From NCBI RefSeq assembly GCF_963929015.1, contig NZ_CAWVHE010000001.1, positions 77,187 to 141,186 of the forward strand: DNA of 64,000 nucleotides, in the 5' to 3' direction. This DNA comes from Merdimonas sp963929015. Its GTDB lineage: Bacteria; Bacillota; Clostridia; Lachnospirales; Lachnospiraceae. Both the position numbers and the translations under genes were made by a program. Of the stretch, positions 23,709 to 33,196 are shown piece by piece. The stretch's first letter is position 1; each line of letters opens with the position of its first letter. The notes beneath the pieces were generated by a model, which made no database searches, was not told the origin of the DNA, and saw nothing but the letters and a program-made list of their open reading frames with translations.

Positions 23709-25835
23709 ATGAAAGACAATCATTACAGCAAAGTGCCGGTTTTTGAAAATGGCCTGGCACAGCCGGTATTCCCCTTTACAGACGGAAAGACCGGAGAAAA
23801 ATATGATCCCGCCACATCAGATATTGTCAGATACTGTGTATATGTGGAATCTGACTACGACATGGATGGAGACGGAAAGCGAGATCTGATCAAAACATTC
23901 ATCCAGGTACCAAGAAGCGCTGTGGAAGGCAATTACAAGGCCGCCACTTTATTTGAGGCACGCCCCTACTGCGCCGGCGTCCAGGAAGACGGCTATGACC
24001 ACATGAAAGAAGTAGCGGAAAAAGAATACCGCAAATTTGATCTCGCCGATCTGGATCATAAGGCTGCGCCCCGGGTTCCTTCCGGATCTATCGGTTCCAT
24101 GGATCTTGCATTAAAAGCTGATCCGTCGGACTGGTACTACAAAGATAAGGGCAGCACCAACAGCATGGTCTATGAAAATATTGACAACTTCAATTATTAT
24201 CTGGTTCGCGGATTTGCAGTTGTGGTCAGCGCCGGATTTGGCGCTCTTGGTTCCGACGGATTCAACTATGTAGGTTCTGACTATGAAAGAGACGCCTTCA
24301 AATCCGTAGTAGAATGGATCCACGGCGACCGGGTGGCCTATGCAGACCGGGAAGGCACCATCACCACGAAAGCCGACTGGGCCAATGGAAATGTAGCCAT
24401 GACCGGGCGTTCTTACGCAGGCACCATGCCTTTCGCAGTTGCAACTACCGGTGTGGAAGGCCTGAAAACCATCGTTCCTGTAGCAGGAATCGCCGACTGG
24501 TACAGCCAGCAGAACATGCAGGGCGCACAGCGTTACTGGCCAAAGGAAATGTTAAATAGTTTTCTGGCTTACTACTGCTCCAGCCGCTACAACGATGAAA
24601 CCTTATCCGAAAAAGAACTGGACGATATCGCCGCATTTCATCATGAACTCAGCCTTCAGCAATTAGCATGCGGTTTCGATTACAACGAAAAATTCTGGGG
24701 AAGCGGGAACTACCGTTTAAATGCAGACAGGATAAAATGCCCCGCGCTGATCGTTCAGGGACTCAACGACGAAAATGTTTCTACCAAACAATTTGAAATG
24801 ATGCTGAAGTCCTTCCAGAAAGCAGGACAGACTGTAAAGGCCATCCTGCACCAGGGACCCCATATTACACCAACCATGCCAAACAAAGGCTATGGCATCC
24901 TCATCGACGGAAAGTTTTATGACGACATCGTAAATGAATGGATCTCCCATTATCTGTACGGTGTAGAGAATCAGGCAGAAGACATGCCCGCCGTCCTGGT
25001 ACAGACAAACCACGACCAGAGAAAATGGGAAACTTCCGCCTCCTGGGACACCGGACACTGCATGAAGCTGACCAGCGGATCCACCGGAACTGCCGTGATC
25101 GACACCGACTGGGAAGCCGCCGGGATCAGCGCCAAAAACTTCGACGATGTGATGGGCACCACTTCCACCAATATGGGACAACGCTATGTCACCCGTCCAT
25201 TTGAGAAGGCCGTCACCATCCAGGGTACGGTATGCCTGCATCTGAAGGCCGCATTAAAAGACGGCGATGCAGAGGCAGATTTCCATCCCGAAAACCGCAA
25301 CGACGTGGACACCCTGACCATGAAGCTGGGCGCCTCCAGGATTTCCGGCAGAATGGACGATGTGGAAATCGCCGTACTTCTCTGCGACGTCTGCGACACC
25401 GAATTTGACAGCATCCAGACCACAGACCCGGAGAGAAACATCATTCCGGTAACCACCGTAAAAGAAGGCGGTATCATCAACGGCGGAGACCTTCCGGCAT
25501 TTGACGAGGCAGAATTCACTACCGTACATAAAAAATACCGCGTCATCACCCGCGCATTCGCAGATCTCTGCAATCCGGAAGCCGGATATGAGCCCGAAAC
25601 CGCGGCAAACAGCATCGAATTAAAGAAAGGCGAATACCATGACTACCATGTATACCTGAACGCAACCCGGTATACGGTAGAGCCCGGTCACAGCCTGGCC
25701 ATCGTCATCGCCACCGAGGATCCAGTAAACTGCATGATCCACAAAACCTACGCCATCGAAATCGACAACAGCTCTGTTCAGGCAGACGTGCCTGTAACAA
25801 CAGAAGAAAACGACTATACCATAAATGCTCAATAA
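23709..25835 (+). CDS. pepX: X-prolyl dipeptidyl peptidase (S15 family)
   Basis: A 708-residue S15/CocE-NonD hydrolase. The nucleophilic Ser235 sits in TGRSYAGTMP. Asp and His candidates are in LIVQGLNDENVSTKQFE and LHQGPHI. The C-terminal third is a galactose-binding-like jellyroll typical of the family. It removes X-Pro dipeptides from peptides. There is no signal peptide, so it is cytoplasmic. TTGGGAGG precedes the ATG. Monocistronic, with its own promoter. Confidence 0.9.
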   Translation: MKDNHYSKVPVFENGLAQPVFPFTDGKTGEKYDPATSDIVRYCVYVESDYDMDGDGKRDLIKTFIQVPRSAVEGNYKAATLFEARPYCAGVQEDGYDHMKEVAEKEYRKFDLADLDHKAAPRVPSGSIGSMDLALKADPSDWYYKDKGSTNSMVYENIDNFNYYLVRGFAVVVSAGFGALGSDGFNYVGSDYERDAFKSVVEWIHGDRVAYADREGTITTKADWANGNVAMTGRSYAGTMPFAVATTGVEGLKTIVPVAGIADWYSQQNMQGAQRYWPKEMLNSFLAYYCSSRYNDETLSEKELDDIAAFHHELSLQQLACGFDYNEKFWGSGNYRLNADRIKCPALIVQGLNDENVSTKQFEMMLKSFQKAGQTVKAILHQGPHITPTMPNKGYGILIDGKFYDDIVNEWISHYLYGVENQAEDMPAVLVQTNHDQRKWETSASWDTGHCMKLTSGSTGTAVIDTDWEAAGISAKNFDDVMGTTSTNMGQRYVTRPFEKAVTIQGTVCLHLKAALKDGDAEADFHPENRNDVDTLTMKLGASRISGRMDDVEIAVLLCDVCDTEFDSIQTTDPERNIIPVTTVKEGGIINGGDLPAFDEAEFTTVHKKYRVITRAFADLCNPEAGYEPETAANSIELKKGEYHDYHVYLNATRYTVEPGHSLAIVIATEDPVNCMIHKTYAIEIDNSSVQADVPVTTEENDYTINAQ

Positions 25836-25851
25836 TGGAAATAAAATGGTA

Positions 25852-25912
25852 AGCAAATGGAAATGGGGACGTAGACCTTTTGCAAAGGTCTACGTCCCCA
25901 TTTCCATTTGCT
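25852..25912. repeat. 29-bp perfect inverted repeat between convergent genes
   Basis: Arms 25852-25880 and 25884-25912 match perfectly around the three-base loop TGC. The core is GGGGACGTAGACCTTT. The right arm ends on the first base of the DUF1294 stop codon. No U-tract follows either way, so it may be a REP-like element or a U-independent bidirectional terminator. Confidence 0.85.
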
Positions 25913-26166
25913 CAGATTCCGGCGATCAGGATCCATATCACTCCCTGCAGCAAGAAGAGGACAGGAATCCCGATCCGAAAGGCCGGCTTTCTTGTTTTAT
26001 GATGAAACAGGAACATTCCTGCCATCGCCCCCAGAGAGCCTCCGATCAGCGCCAGGCCAAACAGCGTGCTCTCCCGGATCCGGAACCTTCTTTTTTTTGC
26101 TTTTCTTTTATCCAGCCCGAAGGCTGCAAAGGTTATCACGTTGATCACGAATAAATAATAGATCAT
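25912..26166 (-). CDS. DUF1294 membrane protein
   Basis: An 84-residue membrane protein of the DUF1294 family. It has a first helix MIYYLFVINVITFAAFG, then DKRKAKKRRFRI and ESTLFGLALIGGSLGAMAGM, and FLFHHKTRKPAFRIGIPVLF. The motif order (DKxxA, RIxE, GGSLGA, HHKT) is characteristic. Function is unknown. I prefer the ATG at 26166, 12 bases after GAGG; 26178 and 26190 are alternatives. Confidence 0.85.
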   Translation of the reverse strand: MIYYLFVINVITFAAFGLDKRKAKKRRFRIRESTLFGLALIGGSLGAMAGMFLFHHKTRKPAFRIGIPVLFLLQGVIWILIAGI

Positions 26167-26312
26167 CTTTTTACACATCCTCAGATACATTTTTAGTTTT
26201 CATTATGTTTATCTTATCATGAAGTCTTTTCCCACTTCAACTCTAACAGAATAATCCGAACTTAAATATTCTGTATATTTTGGTTTTATTATATTTTTTT
26301 TCAGTTTTTGTG

Positions 26313-26341
26313 TTGACATTTTATATTTTGTGAGTTATTAT
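26313..26341 (+). promoter_or_regulatory. Strong sigma-A promoter of an orphan unit
   Basis: Perfect TTGACA (26313-26318), 17 bases, TATTAT (26336-26341), in an A/T-rich context. Confidence 0.8.
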
Positions 26342-26347
26342 AAAACC

Positions 26348-26489
26348 ATCAAATAACAAGGAGGACGGACCACCAAAAACGAAAGCTTAACATTCATAAT
26401 CTAATGAAAAGAGAGGTATAGTCCATTGGATGAAATAATTAATTAAAATCCACTGTACGAAATGTCAACTTCGTTACAGTGGATTTTTT
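26348..26489 (+). ncRNA. Candidate small RNA or leader-like transcript
   Basis: Lies between a strong promoter and a terminator. It contains AAGGAGG near 26358 with no ATG in range; only very short frames are seen, such as an ATG-started five-codon one and a TTG-started six-codon one behind GAGAGG. No T-box or known riboswitch motif was recognised. No plus-strand gene lies downstream. A small RNA or a tiny peptide are both possible. Confidence 0.45.
26445..26489 (+). terminator. Intrinsic terminator of the orphan unit
   Basis: AAATCCACTGTA (26446-26457) pairs with TACAGTGGATTT (26475-26486), followed by a T-run. Confidence 0.9.
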
Positions 26490-26559
26490 ATGTCTTTTTA
26501 GTTCTTCTTTTCTCCAGCTGCAGAGCCTAAGGCCAGGATGCCAAAATTGCAATACCGAA

Positions 26560-28044
26560 CTATCGCAACAGGTTCCGTACCATCTCCCCGTCAAAGGTGA
26601 CAGTTCTTAAGTGATCTACTTCAATCTGATACAGGGCGTTTACCGCCAGGTGCTCGGCCGCCTGCTCCAGGTCGCGGATCCCGCTGGTGTTTCTGTGTAA
26701 TGCAATGACTGCATCCAGCCCTTCCGGAGTAAGAACGCACTCTTCTTTTTCCATACCAATCCGCTTCAGGACTTTCGGCAGCGCATAATCAGAAAAAATC
26801 ACCTTCTTTTCCTCTTCTGTATAATCCGGGATCTCGATCACTGCAAACCGGGACATCAGAGGCGCGCTGATCTGATCCTTGTCATTGGCCGTGGCAATCG
26901 GGTAAACGCCTCCGGTGGGAATCATACATTCCATATAATTATCTGTAAATCCAAGATTATCCAAAAGAGTCAGAAGCACATCCGCCGGATTGCCATTTCC
27001 CTTCCCGGCCGCCGCCTTATCCAGCTCATTGATAATGAAGACCAGGTTGGACTCGCCCGCCATGGAAAATGCTTCCATGATAATTCCGGGCTTGGCGTTA
27101 GCATAGATCCTGGAGCTTCCGGTCAGCTGCTCCGGATCATGGATGGAACTCATGTCCAGCGTGGTCCACGGGAGCTTTAAGATCCTGGCTACCGCATAGG
27201 CGATCTGCGACTTCCCGGTTCCCGCAGGTCCGATCAGCAGGATGCCATAAGCCGGAAGGGTATGGGTCCGGTTGATCTGGATAATGGTCTCAATGATCCG
27301 CTGTTTGACCTGTTCCATACCGTACAGCTCTTCATCCAGGATCCTTCTGGCCTCTTTCGGATCCACCGCCGGAAAATAATTTCCCTTCCACTGAATATTC
27401 ATCATGATCGACAACGCCCGCTGGGCATGACGGCGTTCTTCTGCTGACACCTCGCTGGAACGTGCCACCGCAAGATTCCGTCTGGCCCAGAGACGGATAT
27501 TGTCCGGCAGGGTCCGACCCGCGCAGTTCATAAAGTCTGTAATACTCTGAATGCTGGTCAACTTCATACTGTCGCCGGCCTCCTCTTCTTCCTCCTCCGG
27601 GATCTCCATGGAAGGCGCATCACTGGAAAGAAGCCGTTCAATCATAAACTGGAGAAATCCATCTTCTGCAGACAGCTTGGACCCTCCGCCAAAAGCCATC
27701 TCCCGGATCCGGTAGACACAATAGCCTTCCTCCCTCTTTTCTCCGGACAGACGCACATTGATATGATTTTCCCCCAGCCACTTCAATAAGCTGACAAACC
27801 GGGCGTCAATCTTTACGATATCCACACTGCAGGTCTCCCCGTCCTCTTTCCATTCAAAAGCGGTCTTCCGGACCGGATTGGTAAATACTCCGCAGGCGTG
27901 ATGGGAAAGTCCCGCCTCTTTGTCGCCAAGGACCAGCATCGGATGATCCGCGGAAGCGGTCCTTTCGTTAGAATAGAATACTTCATAAGTGCACTCCGGC
28001 TCCTGATCCTTTGCCGGCGCATTATTAAAATCAAAAACTGGCAT
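26560..28044 (-). CDS. Lon-like AAA+ ATPase without protease domain
   Basis: A 494-residue AAA+ protein. The N-terminal 220 residues are not recognised. The ATPase shows Walker A GPAGTGKS (272-279), sensor IATAND and the arginine-finger region SAPLMSRFAVIEI, with a C-terminal lid (TSGIRDLEQAAEHLA) like Lon's. The Walker B motif reads FIINELDK: the usual first Asp is Asn339, while Glu340 is kept. No Lon Ser-Lys protease domain follows. I start at 28044, behind AAAAGGAG. It might act as an unfoldase or remodeller; the partner is unknown. Confidence 0.82.
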   Translation of the reverse strand: MPVFDFNNAPAKDQEPECTYEVFYSNERTASADHPMLVLGDKEAGLSHHACGVFTNPVRKTAFEWKEDGETCSVDIVKIDARFVSLLKWLGENHINVRLSGEKREEGYCVYRIREMAFGGGSKLSAEDGFLQFMIERLLSSDAPSMEIPEEEEEEAGDSMKLTSIQSITDFMNCAGRTLPDNIRLWARRNLAVARSSEVSAEERRHAQRALSIMMNIQWKGNYFPAVDPKEARRILDEELYGMEQVKQRIIETIIQINRTHTLPAYGILLIGPAGTGKSQIAYAVARILKLPWTTLDMSSIHDPEQLTGSSRIYANAKPGIIMEAFSMAGESNLVFIINELDKAAAGKGNGNPADVLLTLLDNLGFTDNYMECMIPTGGVYPIATANDKDQISAPLMSRFAVIEIPDYTEEEKKVIFSDYALPKVLKRIGMEKEECVLTPEGLDAVIALHRNTSGIRDLEQAAEHLAVNALYQIEVDHLRTVTFDGEMVRNLLR

Positions 28045-28105
28045 GGTCTGCTCCTTTTCTTCTGCATTCATGTGATTACAAAATTATACCACACTTTTCC
28101 CATAT

Positions 28106-28975
28106 TTACAGTTCTGAAATTTCTTCTTTAAATCCTTCTCCCACCACTTCATTGGATTCCATAATTATGGTAAATGCTTTGGGGTCGATCTTGTGCACCA
28201 TTTTTTTGATGGTATACATCTGCTTATTGTTGCAGGCGCACATAACCACGTCCTTTTTTGCCTTGCTGTAGCTTCCCATTCCTTTCAGAATGGTAGAGCC
28301 TCTGCCGGAATACTCGTCGATCCGTTCCGCCACTTCTTCGCCCCGCTCCGTCACGATCAGGGTCAGCTTTCCTTCATCAATACCGTACATGATCCGGTCC
28401 ATTACGATCGCCATCAGGTAAGTAACGATAATACCATAGATCAGGCCGTCCACATCGCCGAATACCAGCACCGTACCAAGAACGATGGTCACCATATCCA
28501 GCACAAATGTAATGATGCCCAGGGTAATATGCGGTTTCACCTTCTTGATCGATACGCTGATAAAGTCCTGGCCGCCGGTAGAAGATCCTCTCATAAAGAT
28601 CATGGCATAACCGATCCCGCACAGCACACCCATGCAAAGAGCCGCCAGGAACCGGCTGCCGTCATAGACAGGAAGTAAGGGCGCAACGTAGTCCATCAGT
28701 ACAGAAGAAATCACCATAGATTTCACTGATTTTAAGAAAAATGTCCTTCCCAGGAATTTATAACAGAAAATTGCCACGGGAATATTCAGCACGATGGTCC
28801 CGATACCTACCGGAAGTCCCAGAAGGTGATACAAAATAATCGCAATACCAGAAAATCCCGCCACCGGGAAATTCGCATTCAGGGCAAAATTATAAACACC
28901 CACCGCGATCAGCATACCTGCCACAATGTCTACCAGCACATCCAGGCCAAATTCTTTCCAATCCACATTTTTCAT
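28106..28975 (-). CDS. YitT-family membrane protein
   Basis: A 289-residue protein with five or six membrane helices (ALNANFPVAGFSGIAIILYH, then LGLPVGIGTIVLN and VLCGIGYAMIFMRG). A C-terminal DUF2179 domain follows, with RGSTILKGMGSYSKAKKDVV and VMCACNNKQMYTIKKMV. SSTGGQDFISVSIKK is a family signature. Transport has been proposed for the family but the substrate is not known. GAGAGGAAGGATCCG precedes the ATG. Confidence 0.92.
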   Translation of the reverse strand: MKNVDWKEFGLDVLVDIVAGMLIAVGVYNFALNANFPVAGFSGIAIILYHLLGLPVGIGTIVLNIPVAIFCYKFLGRTFFLKSVKSMVISSVLMDYVAPLLPVYDGSRFLAALCMGVLCGIGYAMIFMRGSSTGGQDFISVSIKKVKPHITLGIITFVLDMVTIVLGTVLVFGDVDGLIYGIIVTYLMAIVMDRIMYGIDEGKLTLIVTERGEEVAERIDEYSGRGSTILKGMGSYSKAKKDVVMCACNNKQMYTIKKMVHKIDPKAFTIIMESNEVVGEGFKEEISEL

Positions 28976-29104
28976 CGGATCCTTCCTCTCTTTCTTTTCT
29001 TATTGTCTGTATTTTTTCTCCTCATATCCGCAAAAAAAGAACACCCGCAAACTATAAAAATATAATTCGCCGATGCTCTTATGCAGTTAAGTATAATGAT
29101 TCCG

Positions 29105-30328
29105 TCAAGCTTTGTCAACACCCTGTTTGGGCAGAGAACCGGTTCCTTTGCGGACCACTTCTTTTCCATATTTCCCTTTGAGCTGCTCCATGGCTTCTCT
29201 TAGCTGCTGTTTTTTCCTGCGCTTCTCCTCTGGCTCCACCTGAATGTCAAAGATACTTAACTGCTCCGGCTCTCCTTCTTCTGACAACTTGGAACTCCGG
29301 ATGCCAAGAAGACGGATCGGCTGATGGTTCCACAATTCCAGGAACAGGCTCACAGCCTCCTGGTAAATGTCCCGGGCGTCATAGGTGGGCTTTGCCAGTT
29401 GCCGCTGATGAGATACGCTCTCAAAGGTATAATATTTAATCTCCACACTCAGCATCCCCGCCTTCTGTCCCGCTTTCTTAAGCCTGCGGGACACGCTCTG
29501 CGCCAGCTGCTCCAGCACCGCCTCTGCCTCTTCTTCTGTCTCCGCGTCTTTGGGAAGTGTCACGGAATTCCCGATCCCCTTAGCCTCCGGCGGTTCCGAG
29601 ACAACCTGATCATCCCCAATGCCGTTGGCAAATTCCCATAGCCTGCGGCCGTGACTTTTTAAATGCAGCTCCAGGATCGCCGGGTCGGTATTTGCCAGCT
29701 CTCCAATGGTATAGATTTCCAGTTTTTTTAAAGTTTCAGTACTGGATTTCCCGGCCATATAGAGATCCCGCACCGGCAGGGGCCACATTTTCACCTGGAT
29801 CTCCTGCGGAAATAAGGTATGTACCTTGTCCGGCTTCTCAAAATCCGAGGCCATCTTTGCCAACAGCTTGTTGCTGGAGATTCCTACGTTTACCGTAAAT
29901 CCAAACCTGCGCTTCACTTCATTTTTCAGTTCCAGGGCCCCCTCCACCGGGGAAGAGTACCGCTTTGCCGCCTCCGTAAAGTCCATGTAACACTCATCCA
30001 CACTGACCTGCTCGATCTCCCTGGAATACGTTGTCAAAAACTCCATCAGCGCCTGGCTGTACCGGTGGTACATCTTGTGATCCGGCGGCTCCATATGAAG
30101 ATACGGACACTTTTTCAGCGCATTTGCCACCGGCTCGCCGGTAACAATGCCATATTTCTTTGCAGGCACAGATTTTGCCAGAACGACGCCATGCCTGGAC
30201 GCCCGGTCCCCGCCGATGATGGCGGGGATGCTCCGGATATCCAGGCTGCTGCCGCTTTTTAACTGTTCCACCGCCGTCCAGCTAAGATAGGCGGAATTCA
30301 CATCAATATGAAATATGACACGGTTCAT
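29105..30328 (-). CDS. dinB: DNA polymerase IV (Y-family)
   Basis: A 407-residue translesion polymerase. FHIDVNSAYLSWTAVEQL contains the first catalytic Asp, and VSVDECYMDFTEAA the SVDE motif. VGISSNKLLAKMASDFEKPD and the little-finger region LLGIRSSKL follow. Fidelity is low and it bypasses lesions. AGGAGAAG precedes two adjacent ATGs; I chose 30328. No LexA box was recognised upstream. Confidence 0.95.
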   Translation of the reverse strand: MNRVIFHIDVNSAYLSWTAVEQLKSGSSLDIRSIPAIIGGDRASRHGVVLAKSVPAKKYGIVTGEPVANALKKCPYLHMEPPDHKMYHRYSQALMEFLTTYSREIEQVSVDECYMDFTEAAKRYSSPVEGALELKNEVKRRFGFTVNVGISSNKLLAKMASDFEKPDKVHTLFPQEIQVKMWPLPVRDLYMAGKSSTETLKKLEIYTIGELANTDPAILELHLKSHGRRLWEFANGIGDDQVVSEPPEAKGIGNSVTLPKDAETEEEAEAVLEQLAQSVSRRLKKAGQKAGMLSVEIKYYTFESVSHQRQLAKPTYDARDIYQEAVSLFLELWNHQPIRLLGIRSSKLSEEGEPEQLSIFDIQVEPEEKRRKKQQLREAMEQLKGKYGKEVVRKGTGSLPKQGVDKA

Positions 30329-30396
30329 CATTCTTCTCCTGTGCCTTTTGGTCTGCATGTGTCTGGCCGGCCATTTGCCTTTCCCTGGCAGTCAGA

Positions 30397-32997
30397 TCAG
30401 ACTTCCTGCAGATGCTGCTTGATCCTTGCGTCCAGATGTCCGTCCACGCCATCGATCAAAATGGTATCTCCGGTGCCTACGTTCCCTTCCAGGATCAGCT
30501 TCGCAGCCAGGGTTTCCACATTTTTCTGCAGATACCGTTTCAGAGGCCGTGCGCCGTAGGTCGGATCATAGCCGCCCTCCACCACGATCTGTTTGGCATT
30601 TTCCGTCAGTTCGATGCGGATTTCCTTATCTGCCAGCCGCTTGTTCACATCATCCACCAGCAGTTTGATGATCGCATGGATATTATCCCTGGTCAGCGGA
30701 CGGAACATAATCGTCTCATCCAGACGGTTCAAAAACTCGGGCCGGAAATGATTCCTAAGATCATTCATAACCAGCTCCTCTGCCTCCGGCCTGATATTTC
30801 CATTTTCATCAATGCCGTCCAGCAGATAGGCGGAACCGATATTGGAGGTCATGATCAGGATGGTGTTCTTAAAGTCCACGGTACGTCCCTGGGAGTCCGT
30901 GATCCGGCCATCGTCCAGCACCTGCAGCAGCACGTTGAATACGTCCGGATGTGCCTTTTCGATCTCATCAAACAGTACCACGGAATAGGGTTTTCTCCGG
31001 ACCGCCTCTGTCAGCTGGCCACCCTCGTCATAACCCACATATCCCGGAGGCGCTCCGATGAGCCGGGACACAGAATACTTCTCCATATACTCGCTCATAT
31101 CGATCCGCACCATATTATTTTCATCGTCAAACAGACTCTCTGCCAGTGCCTTGGCAAGCTCCGTCTTGCCCACGCCGGTCGGTCCAAGGAACAGGAAGGA
31201 TCCGATCGGTTTGCTGGGATCCTTGATCCCTGCCTTGGAACGGATGATAGCTTCTGTTACTTTGGTCACGCCTTCGTCCTGTCCGATAACACGCCTGTGG
31301 AGTTCGTCCGCCAGATGCAGCGTCTTGCTCCGCTCGCTTTCATTCAGCTTCGCTACCGGAATGCCGGTCCAGCGGGAAATGATCTTGGCGATCTCGTCCT
31401 CTGTGACGCTTTCGTGTACCAGCGACAGATCTTCATCCTTTACCTTTTCTTCTTCCTCCTCCAGCTGTTTCTGCAGCTGTGGAAGCCGTCCGTACTGCAG
31501 TTCCGCCGCCTTATTCAGGTCGTAGTTCTGCTGGGCGGTCTCGATCTCCCGGTTCAGCTGTTCGATCTGCTCACGGAGTTTCTGCACATGTTCTACGGAT
31601 CTCTTTTCATTATCCCACTGCGCCTTCTGTTTTGCAAATGTTTCCCGCTCTTCCGCCAGTTCCTGCTGCAGTTTTGCCAGCCGCTCCTGGCTTAGGCGGT
31701 CATCCTCCTTTTTCAGCGCCGCCTCTTCAATCTCCAGCTGCATGATCTTCCGGTTCAAAGCGTCCAGCTCGGTGGGCATGGAGTCCAGTTCCGTCTTGAT
31801 CAGCGCGCAGGCTTCATCCACCAGGTCAATGGCCTTATCCGGCAGGAACCGATCGGAAATGTACCGGTTGCTTAAAGTAACTGCCGCCACCAGGGCGCTG
31901 TCGGTAATCTTGACGCCGTGGAACACTTCGTAGCGTTCTTTCAATCCCCGGAGGATCGAAATGGCGTCCTCCACCGACGGCTCATCTACCATCACCGGCT
32001 GGAACCGCCGCTCCAGAGCCGCATCCTTTTCAATATACTGCCGGTATTCGTCCAGCGTTGTGGCGCCGATACAGTGAAGCTCTCCTCTGGCCAGCATGGG
32101 TTTGAGCATATTTCCGGCGTCCATGGCGCCGTCACTCTTTCCCGCTCCTACGATAGTATGCAGCTCATCGATAAAGAGGATGATATTGCCGTCGCTGTTT
32201 TTTACTTCCTCAAGGACCGCTTTCAGACGTTCCTCGAATTCTCCCCGGTACTTGGCTCCGGCCACCAGAGCGCCCATATCCAGGGCAAATAATTTTTTAT
32301 CTTTCAATGCTTCCGGCACGTCGCCCCGGACGATCCGCTGCGCCAGTCCTTCCACAGCCGCAGTCTTTCCTACTCCGGGTTCGCCGATGAGCACCGGATT
32401 ATTCTTGGTCTTACGGGATAAGATCCGGATCACATTGCGGATCTCCGCGTCCCTTCCGATTACAGGATCCAGCTTCTGCTCTCTTGCCCGCTCCACCAGA
32501 TCCTGACCGTATTTATTCAACGTATCGTAAGTGGCTTCCGGATTATCGCTGGTCACGCGCTGATTGCCTCTCACGGTTGACAAAACCTGAAGGAAACTGT
32601 CTCTTGTAATGCCAAACTCCCGGAACAGCTGCTTCATTTCCCGGTTCGCATGCTTGATCATAGACAGGAACAGATGCTCCACGGAAACGTACTCGTCACC
32701 CATCTGCTTAGCTTCATCTTCTGCGTAGACCAGCACGTTATTCAGATCCTTGCCGATAAACATCTGCCCCCCCTGCACCTTCGGGCGCTTCCGCAGGGCC
32801 TCCTCCGCCCGGTTGACAGCCGTCTCCTTTGTAATCCCCATTTTTTCAAATAATTTTAAGATCAGACTGTCATCAATCGTCAGCAGCGCATAGAACAGGT
32901 GCTCCTGCTCAATCTCCTGATTGCCGTAATCCATTGCCGCCTTCTCGCAGCCCTGGACCGCCGCCATAGAACTCTGTGTAAATTTATTAATATTCAT
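30397..32997 (-). CDS. clpB: ClpB disaggregase
   Basis: An 866-residue Hsp100 disaggregase. It has the N-terminal Clp repeats, a first AAA+ module with Walker A GEPGVGKT, a long coiled-coil middle domain (about residues 395-530) and a second AAA+ module with GPTGVGKT. GAPPGYVGYDEGGQLTEAVR carries the pore loop. There is no ClpP-binding loop, as expected for ClpB. The start at 32997 is nine bases after GGAGG. CIRCE and a sigma-A promoter lie upstream, so HrcA control is likely. Confidence 0.97.
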   Translation of the reverse strand: MNINKFTQSSMAAVQGCEKAAMDYGNQEIEQEHLFYALLTIDDSLILKLFEKMGITKETAVNRAEEALRKRPKVQGGQMFIGKDLNNVLVYAEDEAKQMGDEYVSVEHLFLSMIKHANREMKQLFREFGITRDSFLQVLSTVRGNQRVTSDNPEATYDTLNKYGQDLVERAREQKLDPVIGRDAEIRNVIRILSRKTKNNPVLIGEPGVGKTAAVEGLAQRIVRGDVPEALKDKKLFALDMGALVAGAKYRGEFEERLKAVLEEVKNSDGNIILFIDELHTIVGAGKSDGAMDAGNMLKPMLARGELHCIGATTLDEYRQYIEKDAALERRFQPVMVDEPSVEDAISILRGLKERYEVFHGVKITDSALVAAVTLSNRYISDRFLPDKAIDLVDEACALIKTELDSMPTELDALNRKIMQLEIEEAALKKEDDRLSQERLAKLQQELAEERETFAKQKAQWDNEKRSVEHVQKLREQIEQLNREIETAQQNYDLNKAAELQYGRLPQLQKQLEEEEEKVKDEDLSLVHESVTEDEIAKIISRWTGIPVAKLNESERSKTLHLADELHRRVIGQDEGVTKVTEAIIRSKAGIKDPSKPIGSFLFLGPTGVGKTELAKALAESLFDDENNMVRIDMSEYMEKYSVSRLIGAPPGYVGYDEGGQLTEAVRRKPYSVVLFDEIEKAHPDVFNVLLQVLDDGRITDSQGRTVDFKNTILIMTSNIGSAYLLDGIDENGNIRPEAEELVMNDLRNHFRPEFLNRLDETIMFRPLTRDNIHAIIKLLVDDVNKRLADKEIRIELTENAKQIVVEGGYDPTYGARPLKRYLQKNVETLAAKLILEGNVGTGDTILIDGVDGHLDARIKQHLQEV

Positions 32998-33046
32998 AAC
33001 CATACGCCTCCTTTTTGAGATCGGTTGTTTTCATTGTTCTAGTGGT

Positions 33047-33089
33047 AATATAACACTTGTTGTTAGCAGAGTCAACCCTCGAGTGCTAA
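33047..33089 (-). promoter_or_regulatory. clpB promoter overlapping a CIRCE operator
   Basis: Promoter on the minus strand: TTGACT (33075-33070), 17 bases, TATATT (33052-33047). CIRCE lies at 33063-33089: TTAGCAGAG-N9-GAGTGCTAA. One arm is perfect; the other differs from TTAGCACTC at three positions. HrcA would block the -35. Confidence 0.85.
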
Positions 33090-33155
33090 TTTTATATATT
33101 TTTATGTTTCTCTTTCTTTTTATCTGTTTCTTCTATATTCTGAATTATACCCATA

Positions 33156-33196
33156 GAAAAAAGCACCTCAGCTCTGGCCAAGCTTTTGAGGTGCTA
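33156..33196 (-). terminator. Intrinsic terminator after the GNAT gene
   Basis: AGCACCTCA / TGAGGTGCT stem; on the minus strand it is followed by TTTTTTC. It lies between the GNAT gene and the clpB promoter. Confidence 0.85.

Larger units (their letters stand above)
26167..26559. other. A/T-rich gap holding an orphan transcription unit
   Basis: About 390 bases with no convincing gene. A strong sigma-A promoter (26313-26341) and an intrinsic terminator (26445-26489) frame a unit of about 145 bases, entered separately. Confidence 0.6.

Noticed and set aside
26348..26489. T-box or preQ1 riboswitch
   Set aside because: The conserved T-box sequence and the preQ1 core are absent, and no gene lies downstream on that strand.
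30412..31695. A 427-codon open frame opposite clpB
   Set aside because: Antisense to a strongly conserved chaperone; the sequence is not protein-like and no start signal is seen.
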